From: Spirochaetota bacterium
GTDB lineage: Bacteria > Spirochaetota > Spirochaetia > Treponematales > Treponemataceae
Direction of reading: 5' to 3'
DNA length: 64,000 nt
Assembly: GCA_023438065.1 (NCBI GenBank)
Contig: JAEXRH010000012.1
Location: 558,001-622,000, forward strand
Part shown: positions 18,007 through 27,557 of the stretch, one piece after another
How the letters are laid out: each line of letters opens with the position of its first letter
Numbering within the stretch: position 1 is the first letter of the stretch
Translations under genes and position numbers: made by a program
Notes under the pieces: model-generated
What the model was told of the DNA's origin: nothing
The model's input: only the letters and a program-made list of their open reading frames with translations
The model's database searches: none

Positions 18007-19190
18007 ATCCTCAGCACGGCGCACTTGAGGTAATCGGACTCGGGATACCCCGCGAGCGTCGGATGGTCGGCGCCGGGTCCCCGCTTCTCGAGTATCTGGA
18101 CGGTCTTGTGCGCGTCCATCGCGGCGTTCTGGATCATCCGGTAAAAATGGTCGGCCGTGAAAAAGTGCGAGCACGAGCACGTGACGAGAAAGCCGCCTGG
18201 ATTGAGAATCTTCATCGCGCGGAGGTTGATTTCCTTATACCCGCCGTACGCCTTCTCGATCATCTTGGCGCTCTTCGTGAACGCGGGAGGGTCAAGGACG
18301 ATGAGGTCGTACTTCTTTCCCTCGCGTTCGCGTTCCTTCAGGAGATCGAACACGTCCGCCGCGGTAGCGGTCATTACGGACGCGGCGCCGTTGAGCGCGA
18401 TGTTCTCGTTCACGGTGCGCACCGCGTCCTCGGAGATATCCACCGATTCGACCGAAGAGGCGCCACCCTTCCACGCGTTGAGGCCGAAGGCCCCCGTGTG
18501 GGTGAAGGTATCGAGTACGTTCATCCCCTTCGAGAGATTCGCGACGAGCATCCGGTTATCCTTCTGGTCAAGGAAGTACCCGGTTTTCTGGCCGTTCTCG
18601 AGATCGACCCGGAGATTGATCCCGTTCTCGCGGATGGTTATCACGGGATCGAACTCCGGGCCTATCCAGCCCTTTCGTTCCTCGATCCCCTCGAGACCGC
18701 GCACGTGAACGTCGCTTCGCTCGAAAATGCCGTCGGGGGCGACGGTTTCCCTGAGGGCCTTGACGATCTCGTCGCGACGCGAATCGACCGCGAGGGTCAG
18801 GAATTGGACGGAAAGAAAGACCTTTCCCGACACGTCGGCGAAACGGTCGACGATGAGGCCGGGAACGAGATCCGATTCCGCGAACACGAGCCGGTAGGAA
18901 TCGCGCTTCCCGTAGAAACGGTAGCGCGTGTCGAGGGCGGACGCGATCCGGCGGGCGAAAAAGGCCTCGTCGATCTCCTCGTCCTTTTTTCGGGTAAAAA
19001 GCCTGACGGTAATCTTCGAGTTCCGGTTTATGATGCCGCGCCCGAGAAACTGTCCGTCCTTGGTGAAGACCTCTACGGTGGACCCCGTCGGGCACTCGCC
19101 CTGATAGCGGCCGATCTCGTTATCGAAAACCCACGGGTGACCGAGCCTGATGCGGTCCTCTTCCTTTGCCTTGAGAAATATCCTGTTCAT
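18000..19190 (-). CDS. rlmI: 23S rRNA cytosine-C5 methyltransferase, RlmI family
   Basis: SAM-dependent methyltransferase expected to modify C1962 of 23S rRNA. The N-terminal PUA domain (GHPWVFDNEIG) is followed by the methyltransferase core: VLDTFTHTGAFGLNAWKGG, LDPPAFTKS and the catalytic-cysteine motif TCSCSHFF. The start at 19190 (MNRIFLK, 396 residues) is preferred. The in-frame ATG 9 nt earlier lies inside a TATAAT hexamer (19198-19203), and transcription would begin close to 19190, giving a leaderless mRNA. It is co-transcribed with miaA. Confidence 0.9.
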   Translation of the reverse strand: MNRIFLKAKEEDRIRLGHPWVFDNEIGRYQGECPTGSTVEVFTKDGQFLGRGIINRNSKITVRLFTRKKDEEIDEAFFARRIASALDTRYRFYGKRDSYRLVFAESDLVPGLIVDRFADVSGKVFLSVQFLTLAVDSRRDEIVKALRETVAPDGIFERSDVHVRGLEGIEERKGWIGPEFDPVITIRENGINLRVDLENGQKTGYFLDQKDNRMLVANLSKGMNVLDTFTHTGAFGLNAWKGGASSVESVDISEDAVRTVNENIALNGAASVMTATAADVFDLLKEREREGKKYDLIVLDPPAFTKSAKMIEKAYGGYKEINLRAMKILNPGGFLVTCSCSHFFTADHFYRMIQNAAMDAHKTVQILEKRGPGADHPTLAGYPESDYLKCAVLRIW

Positions 19191-19212
19191 TCCTTTCATT
19201 ATAATCGTTTCG

Positions 19213-19241
19213 TTGCCTTAAGCCTACTGGTGTGTTATTGT
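19213..19241 (+). promoter_or_regulatory. promoter of the M48-like gene, leaderless arrangement
   Basis: TTGCCT, 17 nt and TATTGT end 6 nt before the ATG at 19248, with no Shine-Dalgarno. It is back-to-back with the rlmI -10. Confidence 0.55.
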
Positions 19242-19247
19242 TAAGTC

Positions 19248-21131
19248 ATGATGCGGATTAAATCCTTTGCCCTCGCGGCCTTCATCGCGTTCACGTTCCC
19301 TGCCCCATCGGAGCCGCTTGACGCCTCCCGCTCCGAGATGATCGACGCGGCGCAGCGGGAAATCCTCTCGCGTTCCGCGCTCTCCGTCCCGTCCGCTTCG
19401 ATCGGCGACTGGAAAACGGTCACCGACGCCGCGTGTTTCGCGCTTTTCAGGAAGACCGAGCTCTATCGGGGTCCCATGCGGCTCATCGTCGTTTCCTCGC
19501 GCGAGATCGAGGTTACCCTCTCTCCCGACGGAACGCTCCTCGTGACCACGGGGCTCTTCGATTACGCCGACGATCGCATTTTCGAGCGTGACGCCCTCTC
19601 TCCGCGCCGGATGAGAAACCTGTCCGCGGAACGCGAGGAGATCATCGCCCCCTTCATCGCCTCGGAGGCCGCGAACTTCGCGCTCGATCTCGGCATGAAA
19701 GCCTGGGACCGCTCTTCGCGCGATTCCGCGTCGGAAGGGTTTTTCGCGTCGCGGGGAAACAACACGCCAGAAGAGATCGCCGAAGCGGACCGTTTCGCCG
19801 CGGTCCTCATGGCGACAGCATCCTATCCCAAGCGCTCGTACGAGGCATGGCTTGCATCCTTTGGCGATACCGCCCAATCACCTTCCTCCCCGACGGACGG
19901 ATCAAACCCTCAAAACGCCGTAAAACCGGGAAGCCCGATAGACCGCTATCTCTCCCGTATGCCGAGGGTATCCGACCGGCTCGCGTCTCTCGCCTCCGTC
20001 CGCGAGGACGTCGACAAAACGATCGCCGAGCTCGGTACAGTCCTCGACGGCATCAGGACCGCGACGTCGCTCAAGGAATCCGTTTCGAGCGTCGAGGCGC
20101 TCCGGGAACTGTACCGCGATTCACCCTATCTTGCGCGCCTTGAGGCGCTTGCACGCCACGAGCTCTGGCTTGCAGACATCACGCCCGCCGAGGCCATCCT
20201 GAAAACCGTCCTCCCGATCGCGCGCCGTACCGAATATACCCCCGGGGTCGAGAGCTGGTTCTCGAAAACCGACGGCGCCGCTCGGGATGCCTTGCCCGAA
20301 ATTCGCGCGACGCCGCCGGGCAACCTCTCCGCGTACGCCCTCGCCGTCGACGCCTACCGGCGCGCGTTGTCCGTCTCCACCGACCCGACGCTCGAATCCG
20401 CGTACGCGACCCTCCTCGCCTATTCGGGAAAACGGGACTCGCGCGCGGAAGCGGTTCGCCTCGCGGCCGAGGCTGCTTCCTCCGAATCGGACGGGATCTC
20501 CTTCGTTTCCCGGGCGAATTACGCCGCGATCCTTTTTCTCACCGGGATCGACCGCGTCCGCGCCATTACGCTTCTCGAGAGGCTCGCGGAAGGGACGAGC
20601 CTTGAACCCGCGGACGCGGCGTTCATACCCGCGGGAATACCCGGGGATGGACGGGATCTCTCCTTGAATCTCGCGCTCATGTATCGTTTGACGGGAAACG
20701 CCGGCAAGTCGTCGGCCGCGATATCGAAACTCCTCGCTCCCGGGAGAAGGAATGACGCCGAAAGGATTTCCTGGCGGCGCGTCAGGATAGGCGATTCCGC
20801 CGACGAGCTCATGGCACTGTGGGGCGAGCCCGACGAAATCAGCTACAGCTATTACACGGAAACCTGGTCGTATCCAAAGCTTTCGGCGACCGTCAGCGTC
20901 TCGGAAATCGACTTCGGTCGCGCGGTGAAGGCCATCAGGATCGGGTCGAACTCCCCGCTTTCACCCGGGGAAGACATCCGCGTCGGGGACACCCGAATCT
21001 CTTTCGAGGCCGCCTTCGGGAAGCCGTTGTGGTTCGCCGACGACGCGGCGGTCTACCGGAGGGGAGCGGACGCGATCGCGGTCGAATACCTCGCCGGGAG
21101 GATACGGGGAATTCTCGTCTGGTCAGAATAG
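19248..21131 (+). CDS. exported M48-like protein lacking the HExxH histidines, with helical-repeat C-terminus
   Basis: A 627-residue protein with an N-terminal signal peptide (ALAAFIAFTFPAPSEP). Residues 75-205 follow the M48 peptidase pattern: LSPDGTLLVTTGLFDYADD, then IIAPFIASEAANFALDLG where HExxH is expected, then EADRFAAVLMATASYP. The two zinc histidines are replaced (S139, N143), while the glutamate and the ADRFA block remain. The rest (about 230-500) is helical, TPR-like, and a final domain (about 505-627) has an RRVRIGDSADELMALWGEPDE segment. It is likely a periplasmic non-catalytic M48 relative. The cleavage site and exact repeat borders are not certain. Confidence 0.72.
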   Translation: MMRIKSFALAAFIAFTFPAPSEPLDASRSEMIDAAQREILSRSALSVPSASIGDWKTVTDAACFALFRKTELYRGPMRLIVVSSREIEVTLSPDGTLLVTTGLFDYADDRIFERDALSPRRMRNLSAEREEIIAPFIASEAANFALDLGMKAWDRSSRDSASEGFFASRGNNTPEEIAEADRFAAVLMATASYPKRSYEAWLASFGDTAQSPSSPTDGSNPQNAVKPGSPIDRYLSRMPRVSDRLASLASVREDVDKTIAELGTVLDGIRTATSLKESVSSVEALRELYRDSPYLARLEALARHELWLADITPAEAILKTVLPIARRTEYTPGVESWFSKTDGAARDALPEIRATPPGNLSAYALAVDAYRRALSVSTDPTLESAYATLLAYSGKRDSRAEAVRLAAEAASSESDGISFVSRANYAAILFLTGIDRVRAITLLERLAEGTSLEPADAAFIPAGIPGDGRDLSLNLALMYRLTGNAGKSSAAISKLLAPGRRNDAERISWRRVRIGDSADELMALWGEPDEISYSYYTETWSYPKLSATVSVSEIDFGRAVKAIRIGSNSPLSPGEDIRVGDTRISFEAAFGKPLWFADDAAVYRRGADAIAVEYLAGRIRGILVWSE

Positions 21132-21150
21132 CGCGCGGGAAGGTTATCCG

Positions 21151-21930
21151 TCAGAGGGAATCGAAGACATCGTTCATCGTGAAGACGCCTTGACGGCCCT
21201 TTCCCGACGTGTCTTTCGCGACGAGCCACTCAAGCGCGCGAACCGCGCCGAGGGCGAAACCTTCGCGGCTCCGCGCGGTATGGGTGAGCTCGATCGTGTC
21301 CGCGGCCGAGTCGAACCAAACCGTGTGCGTGCCGGGAACCGAGCCGACGCGAACGCTCGCGAGATGAAGCTCGTTGGGCTCCGGGCGCCGGGTAAACGAG
21401 TCGGTAACGAGCGCGTTCTTCCTCGGCATGGAATCCATGATGCGCCGCGCGAGCTCGAGGGCCGTGCCCGAGGGGCTATCGGCCTTCTGGTTGTGATGGC
21501 TCTCGAAGAGCGCGACGTCGTAGTTCTCGAACTCCGCCATGAGGCGCGCGGCCTCGGAGACGATCCGGTAGAAAAGGTTCACGCCCACCGAGTAGTTCGC
21601 GGAATGAAGGAGCGAGGATCCCGATTCCCCGACGAGGCCCTTTACCTCGTCGAGGCTGTCGAGCCAGCCGGTCGTCCCGACGACGAGCGGAATCCCGGCG
21701 CGAGCGATCGCCCGTATGTTGGAAAGCGCCGCCTGAGGATGGGAAAACTCGATGACACCGTCCGCGCGCGCGGCCTTGATCGCCGCTACCATCTCCCCCG
21801 CGTCGGAGGTCACGCACGTCGCGTCCTCGGCCTGTATATCCACCGTGCACACGACCGCGTGCCCGCGCTTCCGCGCGGCCTCGGCGATCATGTGCCCCAT
21901 CTTCCCGAAACCGACAAGCGCGACCTTCAT
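21151..21930 (-). CDS. dapB: 4-hydroxy-tetrahydrodipicolinate reductase
   Basis: Reduces hydroxy-tetrahydrodipicolinate in the diaminopimelate/lysine pathway. It has NAD(P)-binding MKVALVGFGKMG at the start, VVGTTGW, and the catalytic region ESHHNQKADSPSGTAL. It is 259 residues. The ATG at 21930 is chosen because GGAGGG lies 8 nt upstream and the family starts there; a TTG two codons earlier overlaps the lysC stop. It forms an operon with lysC, joining the first and fourth steps of the pathway. Confidence 0.95.
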   Translation of the reverse strand: MKVALVGFGKMGHMIAEAARKRGHAVVCTVDIQAEDATCVTSDAGEMVAAIKAARADGVIEFSHPQAALSNIRAIARAGIPLVVGTTGWLDSLDEVKGLVGESGSSLLHSANYSVGVNLFYRIVSEAARLMAEFENYDVALFESHHNQKADSPSGTALELARRIMDSMPRKNALVTDSFTRRPEPNELHLASVRVGSVPGTHTVWFDSAADTIELTHTARSREGFALGAVRALEWLVAKDTSGKGRQGVFTMNDVFDSL

Positions 21931-21932
21931 CC

Positions 21933-23309
21933 TCAAAGCCCTCCGTCGGCGGGAAGCCCGCCTGAGCCGTCTTTTCCGAAATACGCCTCGTGAAGCACGC
22001 GCACGACGCGCTCCGCCTCGTCCGAGTCGCAGATCATGCTGATGTTCACCTTGGACGCGCCCTGGCTTATCATCTGCACGTTTATCCGCTCGCGCGATAG
22101 CGCCTCGAAGGTCGCGGCGAGGATGTAGCTCGAGCGCCTGACGTCGCAGATCACGGTAACGATCGCCTTTTCCTTCCTGATGTCGATGCTCGCGTACTTC
22201 TCGAGGTCATGCCGCAAGCCCGCCAGGTTCGCCTTCTTGCCGTCGACGGTGAGCGAGACCGAAACCTCGGAGGTCGCGACGACGTCCACCGAGATCGAAT
22301 GGGTCGCGAAGGCCTCGAATACCTTGGCGAGGAAACCGTACTGCCCGAGCATGCGGGTCGAAACGATGTCGACGAGGGTGACGTTCTTCTTCGAGGTGAT
22401 CGCGCGAACGGGGGACGGTGTCTTCTCGTGATTCGTCACGATGATCGAGCCGGGGGCCTCGATGTTGTACGAGTTCTTTACGCGTACGGGCGTGCCGGTC
22501 TGAAGGCATGGCTGCATCGAGCGGGGATGAAGCACCTGAGCGCCGAAATAGGCGAGCTCGGCTACCTCGTCGTAGGTCGCGATGGGCACGGTCCGCGCTT
22601 CTTTCACGACGCGGGGATCGGTGGTGAGGATGCCGTCCACATCCTTCCAGGTCTGCACCTCCTCGGCGCGAAGCGCGGAGCCGATGATGGTCGCGGTGAG
22701 ATCGCTTCCGCCGCGGCCGAGCGTGGTGATGAAGCCCTTCTCGTCCTTCGCGATAAAGCCGGTCACTATCGGGATAGCCATGCCGTCGCCCTTCTTGCCG
22801 GCCGCGTAGGGACCGAGGTGTTTGCGGATATTTTCCCAGGTTTCCGGGAGAAGCTCGGCGTTCGTGTAATTCGAGTCGGAAATGAAGCCGACGTCCCAGG
22901 CGTCCTTGAATTCGGCGCGCAAGCCGATCGAATTGAGGTAGGCCGACATGATGCGCACCGAGAGGCGCTCGCCGAAGGTAACGAGGTAATCGCGGGAACG
23001 CGCGGTAACCTCGCGCAGCATCGAGATGCCGGTAAGGAGAGTTCTGAGCTCGGCGAGCAGCGGATCAACCTCCGAAACCGAAATGCCGAGATCCTTCGCG
23101 GTGTCCTTGTGAAGCTTCTCGACGGCGTCGATGGTAATCGTCCCGTTGAGCGCGGCATCGGCCGCGTCAAGGAGATCGTCGGTAGTGTCGCCCATAGCGG
23201 AAAGCACGACGACGGGTCTCCGGTCGGAAAAACCCTTGATGATTCCCGCGACGTGCCTGATGCGCTCGGCATTCGCGACAGATGAACCGCCAAACTTCAT
23301 TACAATCAT
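21933..23309 (-). CDS. lysC: aspartate kinase
   Basis: Phosphorylates aspartate, the entry to lysine, diaminopimelate, threonine and methionine synthesis. It is 458 residues: kinase domain with MKFGGSSVANAERI, TTLGRGGSDLTATI and WKDVDGILTTDP, then two ACT domains (from about residue 310) that normally bind the feedback inhibitor. It is monofunctional, without a homoserine dehydrogenase domain. The stop lies 2 bp before the dapB ATG. GGAG precedes the ATG. Confidence 0.96.
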   Translation of the reverse strand: MIVMKFGGSSVANAERIRHVAGIIKGFSDRRPVVVLSAMGDTTDDLLDAADAALNGTITIDAVEKLHKDTAKDLGISVSEVDPLLAELRTLLTGISMLREVTARSRDYLVTFGERLSVRIMSAYLNSIGLRAEFKDAWDVGFISDSNYTNAELLPETWENIRKHLGPYAAGKKGDGMAIPIVTGFIAKDEKGFITTLGRGGSDLTATIIGSALRAEEVQTWKDVDGILTTDPRVVKEARTVPIATYDEVAELAYFGAQVLHPRSMQPCLQTGTPVRVKNSYNIEAPGSIIVTNHEKTPSPVRAITSKKNVTLVDIVSTRMLGQYGFLAKVFEAFATHSISVDVVATSEVSVSLTVDGKKANLAGLRHDLEKYASIDIRKEKAIVTVICDVRRSSYILAATFEALSRERINVQMISQGASKVNISMICDSDEAERVVRVLHEAYFGKDGSGGLPADGGL

Positions 23310-23360
23310 GGTGTATCTCCAGTGTTATATTTATTCCAAAGGATTGATGTTGACTGCATA

Positions 23361-23389
23361 AATATACCAAATATGGGACAAAGGCACAA
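23361..23389 (-). promoter_or_regulatory. promoter of lysC-dapB
   Basis: TTGTGC, 17 nt and TATATT on the minus strand, giving a leader of about 45 nt with a GGAG site. The leader is too short for a lysine riboswitch. Confidence 0.55.
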
Positions 23390-23431
23390 TAGCCCCTGTT
23401 CCGAATCGGCCGAAAATGCTAGATTCTTTCC

Positions 23432-25330
23432 ATGAAACTCAAGGAATTCACCCTCGTCATGTACAAGACCCAACCGGCAATCGTCAAACGGTTTGAGGCC
23501 GACAAGATAGAAATCGAGCTTTCCGGAGACGTAAAAAAGGTCCGCGAGAAAGACGTTGAATTCCTCCATGAAGGACCGGTACGCTCGGTAAAAGCCGTCC
23601 TTTCGGCGCCCCTCGAGCCCGGAAACCTGGCCGAAGCCGCGGATTTCTTTCGCGGCGGGATGACGACCTTCGCGGAAATCGCCGAACTGGTCTGGGGTTC
23701 CTATCCGGCCGAATCCGCCTTCGCGGTCTGGAAGGCCATAGCCGAGTCACCCTACTTTTCGGCCACCACCCCGACCGCACCGATCGCCGTACGCGATATC
23801 GAGGAAGCGGAAGCGATCATCAAGAAGAATTCCGCAAAGCGGGAGGAAGGAGCCGAGCGCGACGCATTCCTCGCGCGCCTGAAGAAAACCCTCGCGGCAT
23901 CGAGGATGGGGGCCAAAGGCGAGCTCGCCGAGGGAGGGATTGTCCTTCCCGACGACGGCAAATTCCTCCAGGACGTCGAGGCGCTCGCGCTCGGGAAAAC
24001 CGAGAAATCGAAGACCCTCAAGGAAGCGGGAATGGCGGAAACGGGCGAGAACGCGCACAAGGTTCTCCTCGCGACGGGCTATTGGCCGCTCGAGCGAAAT
24101 CCCTGGCCCGCCCGCCACGGAAAAACCCTCTCTTCCTCTCCCGTACCGGTCGAAGCCCCCGACGATACCGACGAACGGCTCGATCTCACCCGTCTTCCCG
24201 CGTTCGCGATCGACAACGCCTGGAGCGCCGACCCCGACGACGCGGTATCGATCGACGGAGACACCCTCTGGGTGCACATCGCCGATCCCGCCGCGACCGT
24301 CACGCCCGACTCCCCGGCCGACCTCGACGCGCGCGCGCGCGGGGCGACGCTCTACGTCCCGGAGGGGGCGGCCCGCATGCTTTCCGAGGAATCCCTCGCG
24401 CACTACGCGCTCGGCCTTGCCCCGATCTCGCGCGCGCTTTCCTTCGCGATCACCTTCACGGACACCGGAGCCGTCGATTCCGTCCAGGTAAAACGGACGA
24501 GGATCGCGGTGACGAGGCTCACCTACGCCGAGGCGAGCGGGCGAAAGGGCGATCCCGCGCTCGCGCCCCTTTTCGCGATCGCCGAACGGAACGTCGCGCG
24601 CCGTCGCGCGGCGGGTGCGGTCTTCATCGACCTTCCCGAGGTCCATATCGCCCTTGAGCGGTCGACGGCCCCGGGCGAGACGCCCGAGGTCCTCATCGAG
24701 AACGTCGAGTCGGAGAGCGCGGCGGACATGGTTCGCGAGATGATGCTCCTCGCCGGCGAGGCCGCCGCGCGTTTCGCGTTCAAGAACGCGATTCCCTTTC
24801 AGTACGTGAGCCAGGAGGAGCCGAACCTCCCGGGCGACCTGCCCGACGGAATCGCGGGTGAATGGCGAAAAAGGCGATCGATGCGTTCGCGGAAGGTCGG
24901 CACCATTCCCGCGGACCACGCCGGGCTCGGGATCGGGATGTACAGCCAGGTGACGAGCCCGCTTCGCCGCTATGGCGATCTCATCGCCCATCAACAGCTG
25001 CACCTCTTTCTCGACGGTAAACCCCTCATGAAGGCGGACGAGATGCTCGAGCGCGTCGCCGCGGGCGATTCCGCCGCGCGGGGCTGCACGCTCGCGGAAA
25101 GGGAATCGAACCTCCACTGGATCCTCGTTCACCTCGCCCGGCATCCCGATTGGGAAGCCGACGCCGTCGTCGTCGAGAAAAACGGGGCGCAGTCGACGAT
25201 CCTCGTGCCGAGTCTCGCGCAGGAAGCGCGCGTGCCGCTCGGTGACGACGTACCCCTCAACGCGACGATTCGCGTTCGCGCGGGAAATCTCAGGATCCCC
25301 GAGCAGACCTTCAGCCTGATTCCGGTTTAG
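23432..25330 (+). CDS. RNase II/R-family 3'-5' exoribonuclease
   Basis: A 632-residue RNB-domain protein. The catalytic aspartate cluster is visible in FAIDNAWSADPDDAVSI. TYAEA and SQVTSPLRRYGDLIAHQQL are the other RNB marks. The first ~220 residues contain a KOW/S1-like opening (PAIVKRFEADKIEIELSG) and a helical region rather than the two cold-shock domains of classic RNase II/R. The C-terminal S1-like part is short. TAGATT ends 6 nt before the ATG and there is no Shine-Dalgarno, so it is a leaderless candidate. It degrades RNA processively; mRNA or rRNA turnover is inferred. Confidence 0.85.
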   Translation: MKLKEFTLVMYKTQPAIVKRFEADKIEIELSGDVKKVREKDVEFLHEGPVRSVKAVLSAPLEPGNLAEAADFFRGGMTTFAEIAELVWGSYPAESAFAVWKAIAESPYFSATTPTAPIAVRDIEEAEAIIKKNSAKREEGAERDAFLARLKKTLAASRMGAKGELAEGGIVLPDDGKFLQDVEALALGKTEKSKTLKEAGMAETGENAHKVLLATGYWPLERNPWPARHGKTLSSSPVPVEAPDDTDERLDLTRLPAFAIDNAWSADPDDAVSIDGDTLWVHIADPAATVTPDSPADLDARARGATLYVPEGAARMLSEESLAHYALGLAPISRALSFAITFTDTGAVDSVQVKRTRIAVTRLTYAEASGRKGDPALAPLFAIAERNVARRRAAGAVFIDLPEVHIALERSTAPGETPEVLIENVESESAADMVREMMLLAGEAAARFAFKNAIPFQYVSQEEPNLPGDLPDGIAGEWRKRRSMRSRKVGTIPADHAGLGIGMYSQVTSPLRRYGDLIAHQQLHLFLDGKPLMKADEMLERVAAGDSAARGCTLAERESNLHWILVHLARHPDWEADAVVVEKNGAQSTILVPSLAQEARVPLGDDVPLNATIRVRAGNLRIPEQTFSLIPV

Positions 25331-25338
25331 GAGATATC

Positions 25339-26337
25339 ATGGGAAAACCCTTTAGCCCGCGCGAGGTGATATTCGCGCCAACCGCGCGGTGCAACCTCGC
25401 CTGCGCCCATTGCCGCGTCAACCGCGCGCGCGGAGAATCCGGAAACCGGCTCACCGTCGAGGACGCCGTCGCCTTTCTCGAAAGCGCCGCCGCGGGCGGG
25501 ATCGACCGCGTCGGGTTTTCGGGGGGAGAGCCCTTTCTCGAGCCCGCCTTCCTCGCCTCGGTGATTTCCCGCGCGGTCGAGCTCGGGCTCTACTTCGACC
25601 GCCTCATGACGAACGGCGCGTGGTGGGATACCGAGGCCCAGCTCGAGGACTCGCTCTCGCGCGTTTTCGGCGCGGGCTTTGACGGGACCATAGCCGTCAG
25701 CGTCGACGACTGGCACGGCCAGGACCCCGAGCGTCTCGCGCAGTTCTTCCGCGCCGCGGCGACGGCTTCCGGTCGCTTCGACGCGTTCGAGATCGTGAGC
25801 GTGCTGTCGAAAACGGGAGAGGCCCCGACCGACCGGCTCAAGAGACTCGCGAAGGCACTCGATTCCGAGCTTGTCCGCGAGAGCGGCGCCCCCATCGCGA
25901 TCAGGAACCAGGTCGCGCGGCGAAACCGCGAGGCCGGGATGGACGACGGAAGCGGCATCGATATCCCGATTCTCGCCATCCCCTACTCCGCGGGAGCCGA
26001 CGAGAAAGTGGCGTGGAGCGCCGAACGCTGGTTCACCGACGACTGGTGCGAGGGTCCCGGAGAGGTGTTTTTCGTCCATCCCGACGGATTCGTCGCGGTC
26101 TGTTGCGGCTTCGCGAACGAACGCGACGAACTCATCGCGGGATCGATACGCGAAGGGTACGACGCGCTCCTCGCGCGGGCGCGCGCGATGCCGCACGTTC
26201 GGGCGTGTTACGAGCTCGGTCTCGGCTCGTATCGCGAGAGGCTCGAGGCATCCGGGACGAAATTTCCCGGCAAGACCCGGGATCAGTGCTTCTTTTGCGA
26301 CTGGCTCTGCAAGAACGATCTCGCTGCGAAAGAATAA
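25339..26337 (+). CDS. radical SAM protein with a cysteine-rich C-terminal (SPASM-like) region
   Basis: 332 residues. The cluster motif is CNLACAHC (CxxxCxxC), followed by VGFSGGEPF for SAM binding. The C-terminal part has several cysteines (DWCEGPGEVFF, VAVCCGF, CFFCDWLC), as in SPASM or twitch domains that hold auxiliary iron-sulfur clusters. It starts 8 bp after the RNase stop with GGAG, so it shares its transcript. No peptide substrate gene or partner is nearby, so the reaction cannot be assigned. A strong terminator follows. Confidence 0.85.
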   Translation: MGKPFSPREVIFAPTARCNLACAHCRVNRARGESGNRLTVEDAVAFLESAAAGGIDRVGFSGGEPFLEPAFLASVISRAVELGLYFDRLMTNGAWWDTEAQLEDSLSRVFGAGFDGTIAVSVDDWHGQDPERLAQFFRAAATASGRFDAFEIVSVLSKTGEAPTDRLKRLAKALDSELVRESGAPIAIRNQVARRNREAGMDDGSGIDIPILAIPYSAGADEKVAWSAERWFTDDWCEGPGEVFFVHPDGFVAVCCGFANERDELIAGSIREGYDALLARARAMPHVRACYELGLGSYRERLEASGTKFPGKTRDQCFFCDWLCKNDLAAKE

Positions 26338-26352
26338 CGCACCTGGAAAAAC

Positions 26353-26378
26353 AAAAGCCGTCCCGAGGGACGGCTTTT
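26353..26378. terminator. bidirectional terminator between the radical SAM gene and the ABC ATPase gene
   Basis: AAAAGCCGTCCC (26353-26364) pairs with GGGACGGCTTTT (26367-26378). The outer A and T runs allow function in both directions for the two converging genes. Confidence 0.85.
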
Positions 26379-26407
26379 ATTTTTCTCTTGGCGATTAACG
26401 CTACGGC

Positions 26408-27520
26408 TTACTCGGCCTTGACGTCGTCGCAGATGCTCCGCTCGGTTTCCTTGTCGAAGTACTTCGCCTTCTCCATGATGGGCTCGAAGTTGACGGTTTC
26501 GCCGATCTGGAACACGAGGTCCGGGGAGCAGCGGGCGATAACCTGCTGGCTCTTGGTCGAAAGATAGAGGTGGGTCTCGGCGCCGAGCGGTTCCTTGACG
26601 GTTACCTTCATCTGCATGTTGTTCTTCGCGGCGGGGGTCTTGATGAACGCCATATCCTCGGGGCGGAGTCCGAAATAGACTTCCTTGCCGATGTAGTCCT
26701 TGAGGAGCTTCTGGTGCTCGGGCGTCGGGATGAGCTCGAAGGAGCCCTCGTCCGCGACGAGCTGACCGCCCTTCTCGCTGATCTTGACGGAGAGGAAGTT
26801 CATGGGCGGGGATCCGATGAAGCCCGCGACGAACTTGTTGATCGGGTGATTGTAGAGGTAGAGGGGAGAGCCGATCTGCTGGACCTTTCCGTCCTTCATG
26901 ACGACGATCTTGTCGCCCATGGTCATGGCCTCGACCTGATCGTGGGTAACGTAGATCATGGTCGCCTTGAGGCGCATGTGGAGGTCGGAGATCTCGGCGC
27001 GCATCTGGACGCGGAGCTTCGCGTCGAGGTTCGAAAGGGGCTCGTCGAAGAGGAAGACCTTCGGGTTGCGGACGATCGCGCGGCCGACGGCGACGCGCTG
27101 GCGCTGACCGCCGGAGAGGGCCTTCGGCTTGCGGTCAAGGAGCTTCTCGATGTCGAGGATGCGGGCAGCCTCGTTGACTCGGCGCTCGATTTCCTTCTTG
27201 TCGGTCTTGCGGATCTTGAGTCCGAACGCCATGTTGTCATAGACGGACATGTGCGGGTAGAGCGCGTAGTTCTGGAAAACCATCGCGATGTTGCGATCCT
27301 TCGGGGGGATGTCGTTCATGCGCTCGCCGTCGATGAAGAGATCGCCTTCCGAGATTTCCTCGAGACCGGCGACCATGCGGAGGGTCGTGGACTTACCGCA
27401 ACCGGACGGTCCGACGAATACGACGAATTCCTGGTCTTCGACCGTGATGTTGGCGTTATCGACGGCGCGAACGGCTCCGTCATACACCTTGCCAATGCCC
27501 TTGAGTTCTACCTTTGCCAT
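26408..27520 (-). CDS. ugpC: sugar ABC transporter ATP-binding protein, UgpC/MalK/MsmK type
   Basis: A 370-residue ATPase that powers import by carbohydrate ABC transporters. Walker A GPSGCGKSTTLRM, signature LSGGQRQRVAVGRA, Walker B VFLFDEPLSNLD and the H-loop in IYVTHDQVEAMTM are intact. The C-terminal ~130 residues form the regulatory OB/TOBE region (YFGLRPEDMAF). No permease or binding-protein gene is adjacent, and it has its own promoter. It is therefore probably a shared ATPase serving several transporters, as MsmK does in other bacteria. GGAGG precedes the ATG. Confidence 0.92.
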   Translation of the reverse strand: MAKVELKGIGKVYDGAVRAVDNANITVEDQEFVVFVGPSGCGKSTTLRMVAGLEEISEGDLFIDGERMNDIPPKDRNIAMVFQNYALYPHMSVYDNMAFGLKIRKTDKKEIERRVNEAARILDIEKLLDRKPKALSGGQRQRVAVGRAIVRNPKVFLFDEPLSNLDAKLRVQMRAEISDLHMRLKATMIYVTHDQVEAMTMGDKIVVMKDGKVQQIGSPLYLYNHPINKFVAGFIGSPPMNFLSVKISEKGGQLVADEGSFELIPTPEHQKLLKDYIGKEVYFGLRPEDMAFIKTPAAKNNMQMKVTVKEPLGAETHLYLSTKSQQVIARCSPDLVFQIGETVNFEPIMEKAKYFDKETERSICDDVKAE

Positions 27521-27557
27521 GTAATGGCCTCCTGAAAAGAGTTATCTTATAACGACC

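Noticed and set aside
23309..23359. 17-codon upstream ORF ending at the lysC start, possible leader peptide
   Set aside because: Its ATG lies 1 nt from the predicted -10, so it would be before the transcription start; there is no ribosome-binding site and no run of Lys or Thr codons.
23310..23431. Possible lysine riboswitch upstream of lysC
   Set aside because: The predicted leader is about 45 nt, far shorter than a lysine riboswitch, and no matching structure is seen.
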